Source: Methylomonas sp. LL1 (lineage in GTDB: Bacteria > Pseudomonadota > Gammaproteobacteria > Methylococcales > Methylomonadaceae). From it: a DNA stretch of 64,000 bases. Position 1 is the first letter of the stretch. The number at the start of each line of letters is the position of its first letter. The position numbers were made by a program, and so were the translations under genes. The notes under the pieces were generated by a model that was not told the DNA's origin, ran no database searches, and saw only the letters and a list, made by a program, of their open reading frames with translations. Below are positions 8,163 to 17,780 of the stretch, one piece after another. Where the stretch lies: positions 4,712,001 through 4,776,000 of the forward strand of contig NZ_CP064653.1 in the NCBI RefSeq assembly GCF_015711015.1. The letters run 5' to 3'.

Positions 8163-9990
8163 TTACGCAGCAAACGCTTCGATTTTTGCCAAAATGCCTT
8201 TGGCATCGAGCCCGCACAAACTGAGCAATTCCTCGCGGCTGCCTTGTTCGACGAAACGGTCGGGCAGACCGATATTCAACACCGGCATCAGGATTTTTTG
8301 CGCCTGTAAAAACTCGTTGATCGCGCTACCGGCACCGCCGGCGATGACGTTTTCCTCAATGGTGACGACGACGTCGTGGCTCTTGGCCAGTTCCAGCACC
8401 AAGGCTTCATCGAGCGGCTTCACAAAGCGCATGTTGACTACGGTAGCGCTCAGTTGTTTGCCAACTTCGACCGCTGGCGTGACCATGCTGCCCCAGGCCA
8501 GTATCGCGATGCGGCCGCCCCGATGTCTGACTTCGGCCTTGCCGATTTCCAGCTCGGTGAGATCAGCCTCGACAGTCGCGCCGGGGCCCTTGCCGCGCGG
8601 ATAACGCACCGAGGCTGGACCTTGGTGCTTGAAACCTGTCGTCAGCATTTGCCGGCACTCGTTTTCATCAGCCGGCGCCATCACCAGCATGTTGGGGATG
8701 CAGCGCATGTAGCTGTAATCGAAGGCACCGGCATGGGTGGGGCCGTCCGGACCCACTAACCCGGCTCTGTCCAATGCGAACAGCACATCCAGATTCTGCA
8801 ACGCTACGTCGTGGATCAATTGGTCATAGGCCCGTTGCAAAAAGGTCGAATAAATCGCCACCACCGGTTTCGCGCCCTGGCAGGCTTGGCCGGCGGCCAG
8901 CGTCACCGCATGCTGCTCGGCGATCGCCACATCGAAATAACGTTTCGGAAACTGCTTGGAAAACTCCACCAGGCCCGAACCTTCCCGCATCGCCGGCGTA
9001 ATGCCCAGCAAGCGCTCGTCCTGTTTCGCCATGTCGCACAACCAGCGGCCGAAGACTTCGGTGTAAGTCGGATGCGGCGACGGCGCGGCCTTGGGCAGAT
9101 AATCCTTGCTCGGATCGAAGGCCGGCACGCCGTGATAAGCCAAAGGATCTTTCTCGGCCGGCGCGTAACCCTTGCCCTTCTTGGTCACCACATGCAGGAA
9201 AACCGGGCCGGTCAAATCCTTCAGATTCTCCAGCGTCGACACCAGCATATCGACATCGTGACCGTCGATCGGCCCGAAATAATTAAAGCCCAGCTCTTCG
9301 AACAAAGTACCGGGCACGATCATACCCTTGACATGTTCCTCGGTCTTGCGCGCCAATTCCCACACCGAAGGCATCTTGGCGAGAGCCTTCTTACTCTCTT
9401 CCCGCACCGACGAATAAAACTTACTCGACAACACCTTGGTCAGATAATTATTCATCGCCCCGACCGGCGGCGAAATCGACATATCGTTGTCGTTCAAAAT
9501 CACCAACAGATTGGCGTTGACGTCGCCGGCATGGTTCATCGCCTCGTAGGCCATACCGCCGGTGATCGAACCGTCGCCGATAATGGCCACCATCTTCTTA
9601 TCCTCGCCGCGCAGCTGTGAGGCGATCGCCATCCCCAGCGCCGCGCTGATCGACGTACTGGAATGGCCGACGCCGAAAGCATCGTATTCGCTTTCTTCGC
9701 GCGACGGAAAGGCCGAGACGCCGCCCAGCGTTCGGATGGTCGGCATCCTGTCCTTGCGTCCGGTCAGAATCTTATGCGGATAAGCCTGATGGCCCACATC
9801 CCAGACCAACTGATCCACCGGGGTATCGAACACATAATGCAGCGCCACGGTCAGCTCGACCGTGCCCAGGCCCGCCGAAAAGTGGCCGCCGGAGATGCTG
9901 ACGGTATGAGTCAGATAGCTACGCAGCTCGTCGGCCAAGGCCTTGAGCTGTTCTTTCGGCAGGGCGCGGACATCGGACGGGCCGTGGATG
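8163..9990 (-). repeat. 1828-bp direct repeat, copy A (dxs body)
   Basis: The partner is 21147-22974 in the same orientation. Reading both copies side by side I count about 14 substitutions and no indels. Four lie in the last codons (8177-8187), nine between 8450 and 8673, and one at 9738. The stretch 8674-9737 appears identical. Similarity stops abruptly at both ends: just past the stop codon, and within codon 11-12 where the N-terminal codons differ strongly. Confidence 0.93.
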
Positions 9991-10025
9991 TCTTTCAGTA
10001 ATGGATAATCGTTAGTCAGTTTCAT
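8163..10025 (-). CDS. dxs: 1-deoxy-D-xylulose-5-phosphate synthase, copy A
   Basis: This thiamine-diphosphate enzyme condenses pyruvate and glyceraldehyde-3-phosphate, the first and flux-controlling step of the MEP isoprenoid pathway. The 620-aa protein has the DXS landmarks: [13 protein letters not shown] near residue 80, the ThDP/Mg motif [19 protein letters not shown] near 150, the catalytic Glu in [14 protein letters not shown] near 370, and a transketolase C-domain. It starts [17 protein letters not shown] and lies 2 bp after copD, so it belongs to the hopanoid/copper array. From codon 12 to the stop it is nearly identical in DNA to copy B at 21147-23006; the protein differences I see are in the last third. 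Confidence 0.97.
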   Translation of the reverse strand: MKLTNDYPLLKDIHGPSDVRALPKEQLKALADELRSYLTHTVSISGGHFSAGLGTVELTVALHYVFDTPVDQLVWDVGHQAYPHKILTGRKDRMPTIRTLGGVSAFPSREESEYDAFGVGHSSTSISAALGMAIASQLRGEDKKMVAIIGDGSITGGMAYEAMNHAGDVNANLLVILNDNDMSISPPVGAMNNYLTKVLSSKFYSSVREESKKALAKMPSVWELARKTEEHVKGMIVPGTLFEELGFNYFGPIDGHDVDMLVSTLENLKDLTGPVFLHVVTKKGKGYAPAEKDPLAYHGVPAFDPSKDYLPKAAPSPHPTYTEVFGRWLCDMAKQDERLLGITPAMREGSGLVEFSKQFPKRYFDVAIAEQHAVTLAAGQACQGAKPVVAIYSTFLQRAYDQLIHDVALQNLDVLFALDRAGLVGPDGPTHAGAFDYSYMRCIPNMLVMAPADENECRQMLTTGFKHQGPASVRYPRGKGPGATVEADLTELEIGKAEVRHRGGRIAILAWGSMVTPAVEVGKQLSATVVNMRFVKPLDEALVLELAKSHDVVVTIEENVIAGGAGSAINEFLQAQKILMPVLNIGLPDRFVEQGSREELLSLCGLDAKGILAKIEAFAA

Positions 10026-10027
10026 GA

Positions 10028-11659
10028 TCAGTACAGGGGTTCACGATAGAACATCAGAATGACGCCTATTTGGAACAAGGCGAACACTGAAATAAAACCG
10101 GCAACGTTTTTGCCGGGCGAGTCGAGCTTGAGTTCCAGCCAGCGGCCGCAGGCTAGAATCAGAGAAAACACGCCCATCAGGGTGTGGCCAACTTGGATCA
10201 GAAACGCGGTTTTGGCTTCGAAACCGACATGCGAATGCGCCAGTAACATCATGCCACCGAATGCCGCCAGCAGTGGAAACATATAAGGCATGAAACCGCT
10301 ATTATTGTTCAGGCGTGCCCGGACTTCGATCAAGCCCAGTATAAACACCAGCATGGTGGCTATGCGGTGCTGCAGGATTTCGCCGTTGTTGAAAGTACTT
10401 TCCCAGAAGCCGATAGGGCCGAGCGGCCAACTTTCGGCATCGCTGCGGAAAAACAAAAACACACCGAGTGCCATGAAGCCGACCGGCCAGAAGCGTGCCC
10501 AACTATGAAATCGGCTGGAAAACGACAGCATGGCGAAGAAGCTCATAGTGGCCAGGAAAATGCCGGAGATGTTGTGGTTATAGTCCGACCAGGCGGTGGC
10601 GGCTTCCGAGGGCACCTGGCCGACGATGGCAACGCGCCCTGCTTCGCCGGCGATCAAGGCTTCATGCGTGGGCGATTCCCAGCGCGGAATGCGCGGGTGG
10701 AACATGTTCAGCACTTCGTCCACCGAGGCTGTCAAATGCGGGATATCGACCGCCGGCGGCTGGGAAGCCAGGCTGGCGGCGGTGAACAAAATGGTCAGCA
10801 GGATCAGGGTTTCCGCTTCGATGTAATAAGGTACGCGGGCCGTCAGCGCATAAAGGCTGCGGCTGACAAAGTATTCTTCGACTGCCTTGCGATTCAACCA
10901 GGCAAAGCCCAGCGCCAAGCCCATCATCATGATCTTGACCATCAGCAAGTTACCGTAACCGGCACCGATGAAGCCCTGAAAGGTGCGGATGTAATACCAG
11001 GCCAGTGGGGTGCCGGTTACCAGTAATGCGCCGACCGCGAGGATGCCGACCATTGAAAAACGCTTCAGCAGCATTGGCCAGATTTCCACCGCGATGGCGT
11101 TGCGCTTTTTCAGACCCCACAAGGCCAGGATTTGAAAAATCCCGCCCACCCAGGTGGCGGCGGCCAATTGGTGAGTGACTGTCAGGGTCATCAGTAAACC
11201 GCGGTCTTCCAGACGGCTGGCGCCATGCACCAGCCAAGCGGCGGCCATTACCAACGGTACGATAATCGCGGTCGCCGTCAGCCAATGTTGCTTGGAGCGA
11301 AGGCGGTTATTAAGCCCGTATTTGATAAACAAAAACAAAGCGAAAGCGAACAACGCGCGTGCCATGCCGGCGCTGAATTGTACGGTTTGGAAAAAGGCCG
11401 GAAATGGTGATTTTCCCAAGGTTACCGCCATCAACCAGATTTTCAGGCCGATTTTAGACAACTGAGTAATCACCAGGGCTTTGCTGCCGAAGTGAATCAG
11501 ATTGACGGTTTTTTCCAGCAAGGCGCTGTTGTAATTCGAATCTTCATCCCAGGGCCGTAACACAAACAAGCCCCACATCAAACCGCCGATGGCAATCGAA
11601 TAGAAGGTGAGATCGACGCCGCCGATCAGCGAATCAAGGTAATTGGCAATGCCTTCCAT
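10028..11659 (-). CDS. copD: CopD-type copper import/homeostasis membrane protein, long form
   Basis: This is a polytopic inner-membrane protein of 543 aa. Residues 1 to about 310 match the CopD/PcoD family: many hydrophobic helices, [13 protein letters not shown], and [17 protein letters not shown] near 190, whose His is a likely copper ligand. A further membrane module of about 200 residues follows with His-containing stretches ([40 protein letters not shown]). Ordinary CopD is near 300 aa, so this is an extended form. It sits 5 bp after copC, the partner that delivers periplasmic copper. Copper uptake is family knowledge; the role of the extra module is unknown. Confidence 0.88.
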   Translation of the reverse strand: MEGIANYLDSLIGGVDLTFYSIAIGGLMWGLFVLRPWDEDSNYNSALLEKTVNLIHFGSKALVITQLSKIGLKIWLMAVTLGKSPFPAFFQTVQFSAGMARALFAFALFLFIKYGLNNRLRSKQHWLTATAIIVPLVMAAAWLVHGASRLEDRGLLMTLTVTHQLAAATWVGGIFQILALWGLKKRNAIAVEIWPMLLKRFSMVGILAVGALLVTGTPLAWYYIRTFQGFIGAGYGNLLMVKIMMMGLALGFAWLNRKAVEEYFVSRSLYALTARVPYYIEAETLILLTILFTAASLASQPPAVDIPHLTASVDEVLNMFHPRIPRWESPTHEALIAGEAGRVAIVGQVPSEAATAWSDYNHNISGIFLATMSFFAMLSFSSRFHSWARFWPVGFMALGVFLFFRSDAESWPLGPIGFWESTFNNGEILQHRIATMLVFILGLIEVRARLNNNSGFMPYMFPLLAAFGGMMLLAHSHVGFEAKTAFLIQVGHTLMGVFSLILACGRWLELKLDSPGKNVAGFISVFALFQIGVILMFYREPLY

Positions 11660-11664
11660 AATGG

Positions 11665-12027
11665 TTATTTAGCTTCTTTGACAAAAAAACGCAGCAGGTC
11701 TTCGCTGAGATGACCGTCCGCGGCGAAGATTTTCAATTTGATGGCGTATTCACCTGGCTTCAGGGCCGGCAAATCGAGCACGACCTGGCCCGCTTTCGCA
11801 CCTGGCGTGGCGGTGATAGGCGTCATCACGTCACCGGCACTGACCAGGAACACCTCGGACAGGTCCAATTCCACCTTGGAATTGAACGACAGCTCTACCT
11901 GGCTGGCCAGGTTGACTGGTACCGGTTTCAGTTTCAGTGAATTGTGGGTGACGACGGCATGGCCGAACGCCAGATTGCTGGTCAGCAACGTTAATGCCAA
12001 GGCGGCGGGTTGGAAAAATCGCATCAT
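11665..12027 (-). CDS. copC: Periplasmic copper-binding protein CopC
   Basis: This is a 120-aa secreted beta-barrel copper protein. A signal peptide (MMRFFQPAALALTLLTSNLAFG) should be cut to leave His as the mature N-terminus (HAVVTHNS). That His is the known Cu(II) ligand of CopC together with the Asp and His of the AADGH motif near the C-terminus, which is present. I chose the ATG at 12027 because GAGG lies 8 nt upstream; a GTG at 12039 would add four residues and overlap hpnO. It partners copD directly downstream. Its place between hopanoid genes is unusual. Confidence 0.92.
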   Translation of the reverse strand: MMRFFQPAALALTLLTSNLAFGHAVVTHNSLKLKPVPVNLASQVELSFNSKVELDLSEVFLVSAGDVMTPITATPGAKAGQVVLDLPALKPGEYAIKLKIFAADGHLSEDLLRFFVKEAK

Positions 12028-12035
12028 TAGGGACC

Positions 12036-13421
12036 TCACTTTTTGTTTTTTAGGGCGTGGCTGGCCAGATTTTTACCTAGGGTCCAGATCGAGCCGGTGA
12101 CCTGATGGGTATCGGCGATGGTTTTGTCCATGGAATTGATAATCCAGTCGCGGTCTTTTTGTGTCAGATTTAGCGGCGGCAAAAACTTGACCACGTTCAT
12201 GCCGTGCCCCGCGACCTGGCTCAGAATGCGGTGTTCCTTGAACAACGGTATCGTGATCATCTGGCAGAATAGGCCTTTGTTGGCCGCTTCCAGCATGGCC
12301 CAGGCGGCTTTGAGGCCTAGGCTTTTCGGCGATTGGAATTCGATAGCAATCATCAAGCCCTTGCCGCGTGCTTCCTTAAGGAATTCGTATCGAGTGGCGG
12401 AAGCGTTGATGGTATTGATAATGTCTGCGCCGACTTTCGCGCTGTTTTCCACCAGTTTCTCGGCTCTCATGACTTCCAGCGTTGCCAGGCCAGCGGCCAT
12501 CGCCATGTTATTTTTGGAGAAGGTGGAGCCGTGTACGACGGCTCTATCCATCCGGTTGAACACGGTATCCATGATCTTTGTTGTCATTGCCACGCCACCG
12601 ACGGGCACGAAACCGCCGGACAGCGCTTTGGCCATCAATATCATGTCGGGTTTGACGTTCCAGTGGTCGATTGCCCAGAATTTGCCGGTACGGCCGATAC
12701 CGGTCTGGATTTCGTCGGCGACGAACAAGGTGCCGTATTTTTTACATAGGCGTTCGACTTCCGGCAGGTAGTTGTCATCCGGCACGTTGACGCCCTTGCC
12801 CTGAATCGGTTCGACGATGAAGGCGGCGACATCCTTGCTGCTAAGTTCTTTTTCCAAAGCTTCAAGATCGTTGAACGGCACGGCGGAGCAGTTAGGCAGC
12901 AGCGGGCCAAAGCCTTCTCTGAAAATTTCCTCGCCGTTCAGTGATAGCGAACCCATGGTCAGGCCGTGAAATGCGTGTTCGCAATGAACGATACGGGGGC
13001 GCTTGGTGGTGTAACGGGCAAATTTAATCGCCGCTTCCACGGCTTCGGTGCCTGAGTTGCTGAAGAACATTTTGTCCAGATTATCCGGGCAGGTAGCGAG
13101 GATTTCCTTGGCCAGCAAGCCGCTCAACAAGGATACGTCCATTTGCACCAGATTCGGCAGTTCCAGTGTCAGGGTTTCCCGCAAGGCGCTGATCACGGTC
13201 GGGTGATTGCGGCCGATGGCGAATACGCCGAAGCCGCTCAATAAATCCAGATATTCGTTGTTGTCTTGGTCGTACAGATATTGGCCGATCGCTCTTTTGT
13301 AATTTCTGTCATAACCAATAGTGCGCAGTACTCGCACCATTTGATTGTTCAGATAGTGCTCGTGTAAATCGAACTTTTCTTGGAAGTGCTCGGTGAAAAG
13401 ATCGGCGATGCTAAAAGACAT
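12036..13421 (-). CDS. hpnO: Class III aminotransferase, probably aminobacteriohopanetriol synthase HpnO
   Basis: This 461-aa PLP enzyme of the acetylornithine/GABA aminotransferase class shows FFSNSGTEAVEAAIK near residue 123, the PLP-contact VADEIQTGIGRTG near 245, and the Schiff-base Lys in LMAKALSGG near 276. A generic class III aminotransferase cannot be excluded from sequence alone. Its position between hpnG and copC in a hopanoid array points to HpnO, which aminates the C35 side chain to give aminobacteriohopanepolyols, typical methanotroph lipids. ACGAGG precedes the ATG by 6 nt. An 84-bp gap separates it from hpnG. Confidence 0.85.
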   Translation of the reverse strand: MSFSIADLFTEHFQEKFDLHEHYLNNQMVRVLRTIGYDRNYKRAIGQYLYDQDNNEYLDLLSGFGVFAIGRNHPTVISALRETLTLELPNLVQMDVSLLSGLLAKEILATCPDNLDKMFFSNSGTEAVEAAIKFARYTTKRPRIVHCEHAFHGLTMGSLSLNGEEIFREGFGPLLPNCSAVPFNDLEALEKELSSKDVAAFIVEPIQGKGVNVPDDNYLPEVERLCKKYGTLFVADEIQTGIGRTGKFWAIDHWNVKPDMILMAKALSGGFVPVGGVAMTTKIMDTVFNRMDRAVVHGSTFSKNNMAMAAGLATLEVMRAEKLVENSAKVGADIINTINASATRYEFLKEARGKGLMIAIEFQSPKSLGLKAAWAMLEAANKGLFCQMITIPLFKEHRILSQVAGHGMNVVKFLPPLNLTQKDRDWIINSMDKTIADTHQVTGSIWTLGKNLASHALKNKK

Positions 13422-13505
13422 GTAATACCTCGTAAATGGGTACCGTCGCGATTAAGGTCGCGCGGCAATGAATAAGATGGATGTCGAGCAATTTGTCATA
13501 GCGGC

Positions 13506-14270
13506 TCAAATCGCTATCGGGGGGTATGTCCCCGGTATTCGGAACTGGCGGGCGACGAGTTTTAGGGTTGTTTGGGCGGCATGAAAATGCAGTCCTAGAC
13601 GAATCAGACCGACCACTTCCCAGGGATGCGTCAGCAAGTAACGCAGCAATTTGGCCATGACCACCTGGCCGTCACTGTCTAAAGCACGTTGGACAGCTTG
13701 CGGCAAATCCATGCCGGCCGGATCGGCTATGGCGCGAACCGCCAGGCACGGCAGGCCGGCGCGCTGCGCGGTTTCGGCAATGGCGGCGCTTTCCATGTCC
13801 AACGCAATGGCTAGGCTGGTTTGATGAAGGCGCTGTTTGTGTTGGTGACTGCCGACCAATTCGGCGCTGCTGAATAATTTGCCGTCATGTACGGGGATGC
13901 CGGTGGGCAAAAAAGCAAGTATCCGGCTGCGCCAATGGCTATCGGTATCGAATTGTTGTTGCTCGGTGACGATTTGGGAGGCTAATACCAAGTCACCCGG
14001 TTTTAATTCAGGTGACAAGCCAGCCGCGCAGCCCCAACTGATCAGTTGCCGACAGCCTTTGTCAATCAGTAGCTCGGCGGCTTTGGTGGCATTGGCGGGA
14101 CCGGCGCCGCTGTAAACGACCCATGTGTCGCCGATCCGGCAACATTCGCCTAGTTTGAGTTTGTGGTAGGTCAGCGTGCTCAGTTCTTCCGGCAGCGCAA
14201 CGACGATGCCGACAAGGGCGTCGGCATCGTTGGTTACCGTGGGAGATGTCAAATGGGCGGTGTCGGTCAC
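13506..14270 (-). CDS. hpnG: Adenosylhopane nucleosidase / phosphorylase superfamily protein HpnG
   Basis: This 254-aa protein of the nucleoside-phosphorylase (PNP_UDP) superfamily has an N-terminal GIVVALPEELSTL, a glycine-rich VYSGAGPANATKAAELLI, ISWGCAAGLSPELKPGDLVL, and the nucleoside-binding IALDMESAAIAETA near residue 155. HpnG releases adenine from adenosylhopane made by HpnH, giving ribosylhopane. The GTG start overlaps the cyclase stop (GTGA), so it is translationally coupled to squalene-hopene cyclase. MTA/SAH nucleosidases share this fold, but the context decides. Confidence 0.9.
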   Translation of the reverse strand: MTDTAHLTSPTVTNDADALVGIVVALPEELSTLTYHKLKLGECCRIGDTWVVYSGAGPANATKAAELLIDKGCRQLISWGCAAGLSPELKPGDLVLASQIVTEQQQFDTDSHWRSRILAFLPTGIPVHDGKLFSSAELVGSHQHKQRLHQTSLAIALDMESAAIAETAQRAGLPCLAVRAIADPAGMDLPQAVQRALDSDGQVVMAKLLRYLLTHPWEVVGLIRLGLHFHAAQTTLKLVARQFRIPGTYPPIAI

Positions 14271-16225
14271 TGCTTGGCCAATTCGTTACGGTATCTGGCC
14301 AGCGCCCATAACGGGAAAAATTTGTCGTAGCCGTGATATTTCAGATAGAACACTTTTGGAAAGCCGGGCGCGGTGAAGCAGGGATCATTCCAGACGCCAT
14401 CGGCTTGTTGATGGCGCAGCAGAAATTCGATGCCGGCTTTTACTTCCCTGCAGTGCACTTCGCCGGCCGCGATCAAGCCTAATACAGCCCAGGCGGTCTG
14501 GAATGCGGTGCTGAAATGGTAGCGGCCACGGAATTTTTTGTCGTCGTGATAGCTCAAGTTATCTTCGCCCCAACCGCCATCTTCGCGTTGCACACTTTTC
14601 AGCCAAGCGGCGGCTTTGGTGTACATCGGGTCGGTTTTAGGCAGGCTGGTTTGTTCCAGGCCCAGCAGAGCGGACCAGGTACCATAGATGTAGTTGGTAC
14701 CCCAGCGGCCGAACCAGGAGCCGTCGGCTTCCTGATCGTTACGGATGTAGTCGATGGTGCGTTGCAGGGCTGGCAAATATTCGGCATGATCCTTGGTCAC
14801 CCTGGCCATCAACATCGCGCAACGGGCACTGACATCGACTGTCGGCGGATCCAGCAGAGCGCCATGGTCGGCAAACGGAATCTCGTTCAGGTAGTAATAG
14901 GTGTTATCCACATCGAATGCGCCATAACCGCCGTTTTGCGACTGCATGCCGACGATCCAGCGGGTGGCGCGGTGAATGGATTCATCCAGGCCGGACTGCT
15001 CGGCTTCAGCCATCGAGAATGCCACGACCGCGGTATCGTCAACATCGGGATAATGCGGATTGGCAAATTGGAATGCCCAGCCACCACCGGCCAGTTCCGG
15101 GCGGCGCACGCGCCAATCGCCGGGTTCGTCCGACAATTGCACGCTTTTTAACCAATCATAGGCTCTACCGAGGCTGGTTTTGTTGCCTTGTTTGTCGGCT
15201 TCCAATAAAGCCAGGCTGGCCAGGCCGGTATCCCAAACCGGGGACAGGCAGGGTTGGCAGTAAGCATGGTCGTCCTTAATCACCAGCAATTTATCGATGG
15301 ATTGGCGAGCAATTAAGACATTAGGGTGATCCTTGGGGAAGCCCAGCAACAACATGGACTCATAGGCGTTGACCATGGCTGGAAAAATACCGCCCAAGCC
15401 GTCTTCGCCATTCAGACGTTCGGTAAACCAGTCGACCGCTTTATCGATTGCTCGCTTGCGGATGCTTTTCGGAATCAAGGGTTCGGTGACCCGACCCAAC
15501 TGATCCAATCCCAGGAAAAACTTGTTCAGCAAGGTGCGCTCGGGGAAATAATGCTTTTCCTCGTCGGGATGTACCACAAATAGTTCCAGGATGCTGACGT
15601 TATGTGGATTCTTGGCCTTGGCTTTTAAGGTACACATGATGAACAGCGGCACCATGACCGTCCGGGACCAATACGATACTTTATCCAGGTGAAACGGAAA
15701 CCAGGATGGCAGCAACATGATTTCGACCGGGATATAGGGTACGCCGCGCCAAGGCAATTGCTCGAAGATGGCCAGGGCTATCCGGGTGAATACATTGGCC
15801 CGCGCCGCGCCGCCTTGGCTCAGGATCCATTCGCGCAAGCGTTTCATGTGCGGTTCATGGATGGAGTCGCCGGCCATTTTCAAGGCGTAATAGACTTTAA
15901 CACTGCCGCTGATGTCGCCGGGGCCACCGGTAAACATCGGATAGCTGCCGTCTTCCGCTTGGCGGCTGCGCAGATATACCGCGATTTTGCTTTGCAGTTC
16001 TTCGTTAATGTCATCCAGGTAATGCATCATCATGATGTATTCGGCCGGGATGGTGCAGTCGGCTTCCAATTCAAATACCCAGTAACCCGCAGGATTTTGC
16101 AGGCTGAGCAATTTACTTTGCGCTCGCTCGATAGCGGCATTCAAACCACTCAGGATATTTGGGGTTGAAGTCGTGCTGTTAGGCATGTCGTGGCTGCTGG
16201 TATCTATAGGGGATTCGGTAAACAT
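14267..16225 (-). CDS. shc: Squalene-hopene cyclase
   Basis: This monotopic membrane enzyme cyclises squalene to hopene/hopanol. At 652 aa it has family length. The catalytic acid motif reads DVDDTAVVAF near residue 395. Several QW repeats are visible (QAEDGSYPMF, QSQNGGYGAFD, QEADGSWFGRWG, QREDGGWGEDN, QQADGVWND). GTNYIYGTWSALLGLE near the C-terminal third is also typical. It lies 9 bp after squalene synthase and overlaps hpnG, forming the core of the hopanoid array. Also called hpnF. Confidence 0.97.
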   Translation of the reverse strand: MFTESPIDTSSHDMPNSTTSTPNILSGLNAAIERAQSKLLSLQNPAGYWVFELEADCTIPAEYIMMMHYLDDINEELQSKIAVYLRSRQAEDGSYPMFTGGPGDISGSVKVYYALKMAGDSIHEPHMKRLREWILSQGGAARANVFTRIALAIFEQLPWRGVPYIPVEIMLLPSWFPFHLDKVSYWSRTVMVPLFIMCTLKAKAKNPHNVSILELFVVHPDEEKHYFPERTLLNKFFLGLDQLGRVTEPLIPKSIRKRAIDKAVDWFTERLNGEDGLGGIFPAMVNAYESMLLLGFPKDHPNVLIARQSIDKLLVIKDDHAYCQPCLSPVWDTGLASLALLEADKQGNKTSLGRAYDWLKSVQLSDEPGDWRVRRPELAGGGWAFQFANPHYPDVDDTAVVAFSMAEAEQSGLDESIHRATRWIVGMQSQNGGYGAFDVDNTYYYLNEIPFADHGALLDPPTVDVSARCAMLMARVTKDHAEYLPALQRTIDYIRNDQEADGSWFGRWGTNYIYGTWSALLGLEQTSLPKTDPMYTKAAAWLKSVQREDGGWGEDNLSYHDDKKFRGRYHFSTAFQTAWAVLGLIAAGEVHCREVKAGIEFLLRHQQADGVWNDPCFTAPGFPKVFYLKYHGYDKFFPLWALARYRNELAKQ

Positions 16226-16234
16226 AATGATTCC

Positions 16235-17326
16235 TTATTGTCCAGTGTGCGATTGGGGTAAATACCGCCAGTCAGGGGTTTTTAAATCCCGGCTGCTTAG
16301 ATTGAAAAGTAATGACAGTAAGATGTTGCTGCGAGCCGTCAGCTTGCAGGCGACAATTGTGGTCTTGACGCTGTTGCGGCTGATTTTGACTTGGCCGGAT
16401 TCGTTGAAGCTCAAGTTTTGTTTGATTTTCTTCAGGGTCAAAACCGCCATGCCTAAAGCCCACAAGCAGAAGTTTCGTATACCGGTTTCATGACTGGGCA
16501 GCAATTGGGTGTAGGTCAGTGCGTTTTGCAAATGGCCGTGAGCGATGCCTATCAAATGTGTCAGACCGAGCCTGAAGCGTTCATCGTCGGTAGCCGGGGT
16601 CAACTCGGCCAGGTTGAAACCGGTTTCGGTGAAAATATCTTGCGGAAGCCAGCAGACACCTCGTTTGGCGTCGTCCCAAATGTCTTTCAGGATGTTGGTC
16701 ATTTGCAAGCCTTGTCCAAAAGACACCGACAGCCTGAGCAGTTCTTCCCGATGTTGGGCAATTTCTTCCGAATAATGGCAAAACAATTTAGCCAGCATTT
16801 CACCGACACAGCCCGCGACGTAATAGCAGTAATCGTCCATGTCTTTCATGGTTTTCAAGCCCGCGTGCAAGTCTAGCGCTTGATAGACAGGCATGCCGTT
16901 AGCCATGGTTTCTACACAACATGCCAAGGCCTCGATTTGCGCGGCATCCAGGCTGCGGGTGATGGCGATTACTCGAGCGCTTAAACGGATCAGGCTGTGT
17001 TCGGCCGGAATGGTTTGTTGCGATAGCAAAGGCGCCAATTGGTCCGCGAAGGCTTGGGCATGTTGGCCGGTTTTGACGATGTCGATAAACATGCGGCAAA
17101 AATATTTTTTTTGCTCGGCGGTCAATGAGACTTCGTCTTCTATGGTGTCGACGATTCGGCATAGTAGATATGCGTTGGCAACGGCCGGATATAGGGCTGG
17201 CGGCAGTTGTGGAATTGTCAGCGCGAAGGTGCGGGACACTCCTTCAAGCAAAACGGCTTGCAGTTCGGTGTCGGATAATTGCGCGAGCAATTGCGGGTTA
17301 TCGATGGGTGGTTGAGGTCCGTTCAT
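16235..17326 (-). CDS. sqs: Squalene synthase (farnesyl-diphosphate farnesyltransferase)
   Basis: This enzyme condenses two farnesyl diphosphates through presqualene diphosphate to squalene. The 363-aa protein has the first Asp-rich motif in CRIVDTIEDE near residue 58, YCYYVAGCVGEMLAKL near 168, and the second Asp-rich region NILKDIWDDAKRG near 212. These segments resemble the one-enzyme squalene synthase (eukaryote-like type known from Methylococcus) more than the paired HpnC/HpnD enzymes, and no hpnC/D/E is present here. The C-terminal 60 residues are less conserved. It heads the minus-strand array, so its promoter must lie in the intergenic region above 17326. Confidence 0.9.
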   Translation of the reverse strand: MNGPQPPIDNPQLLAQLSDTELQAVLLEGVSRTFALTIPQLPPALYPAVANAYLLCRIVDTIEDEVSLTAEQKKYFCRMFIDIVKTGQHAQAFADQLAPLLSQQTIPAEHSLIRLSARVIAITRSLDAAQIEALACCVETMANGMPVYQALDLHAGLKTMKDMDDYCYYVAGCVGEMLAKLFCHYSEEIAQHREELLRLSVSFGQGLQMTNILKDIWDDAKRGVCWLPQDIFTETGFNLAELTPATDDERFRLGLTHLIGIAHGHLQNALTYTQLLPSHETGIRNFCLWALGMAVLTLKKIKQNLSFNESGQVKISRNSVKTTIVACKLTARSNILLSLLFNLSSRDLKTPDWRYLPQSHTGQ

Positions 17327-17780
17327 GAGCTGTTGATAGCCAACTAAAGTGTTAAGTCAATGATAGACTGTTTGTTGGTGTTTTGCAAAGCCATGTTGTT
17401 TTACTGCAAATCTGGTGGCGAACAGTGTTTTGTTAGGTGGTTTTAGAGTTGGTCCAGCTTCGGTCGATTGGGGATTGACTGTTGTTTATTAAAGATATTT
17501 TTGCCATTTAATGTGGGGAAATAGCTCGGGATTTGTCGGCTGAATTCTGCGGTTGTTACTGATGTTTTAATCGAAAAATGTTGCTTTTTGATATTTAAGC
17601 TGGAGAGGGCGTTAAAAAAGTAGTATTCTAACAACAATCTAGCCATGTTTTTGCGTCGTATTTTGCCTATCTGCGAATTGTTGTGGCTCGAAGTAATTGT
17701 TTTTATTGGGGTTTTTGCTTTTTGTTGTTTTTTTGTGACAATTGCATGGACCGGGTGATTTGAAGTTTTGGAGAGTAGTC
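17327..17780. promoter_or_regulatory. Divergent intergenic region between squalene synthase and hpnH
   Basis: These 454 bp are clearly T-rich on the + strand, especially 17700-17735, in contrast to the flanking genes. The region must hold the promoters for both hopanoid arms. I could not pick a convincing -35/-10 pair. The short open frame on the minus strand at 17443-17646 has low-complexity AT-driven composition and no ribosome site, so I do not call it a gene. Confidence 0.5.

Noticed and set aside
8194-9783. Several long + strand open frames opposite dxs copy A, repeated opposite copy B (21178-22767).
   Set aside because: They are antisense shadows of dxs with Arg/His-rich composition; they look conserved only because the two dxs genes are nearly identical.
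10367-11026. 219-codon + strand frame opposite copD.
   Set aside because: Antisense shadow of a membrane-protein gene; Gln/His/Arg-rich with no domain and no ribosome site.
17443-17646. 67-codon minus-strand frame in the hopanoid divergent region.
   Set aside because: AT-driven open frame without a ribosome site; it would occupy the region needed for promoters of both hopanoid arms.
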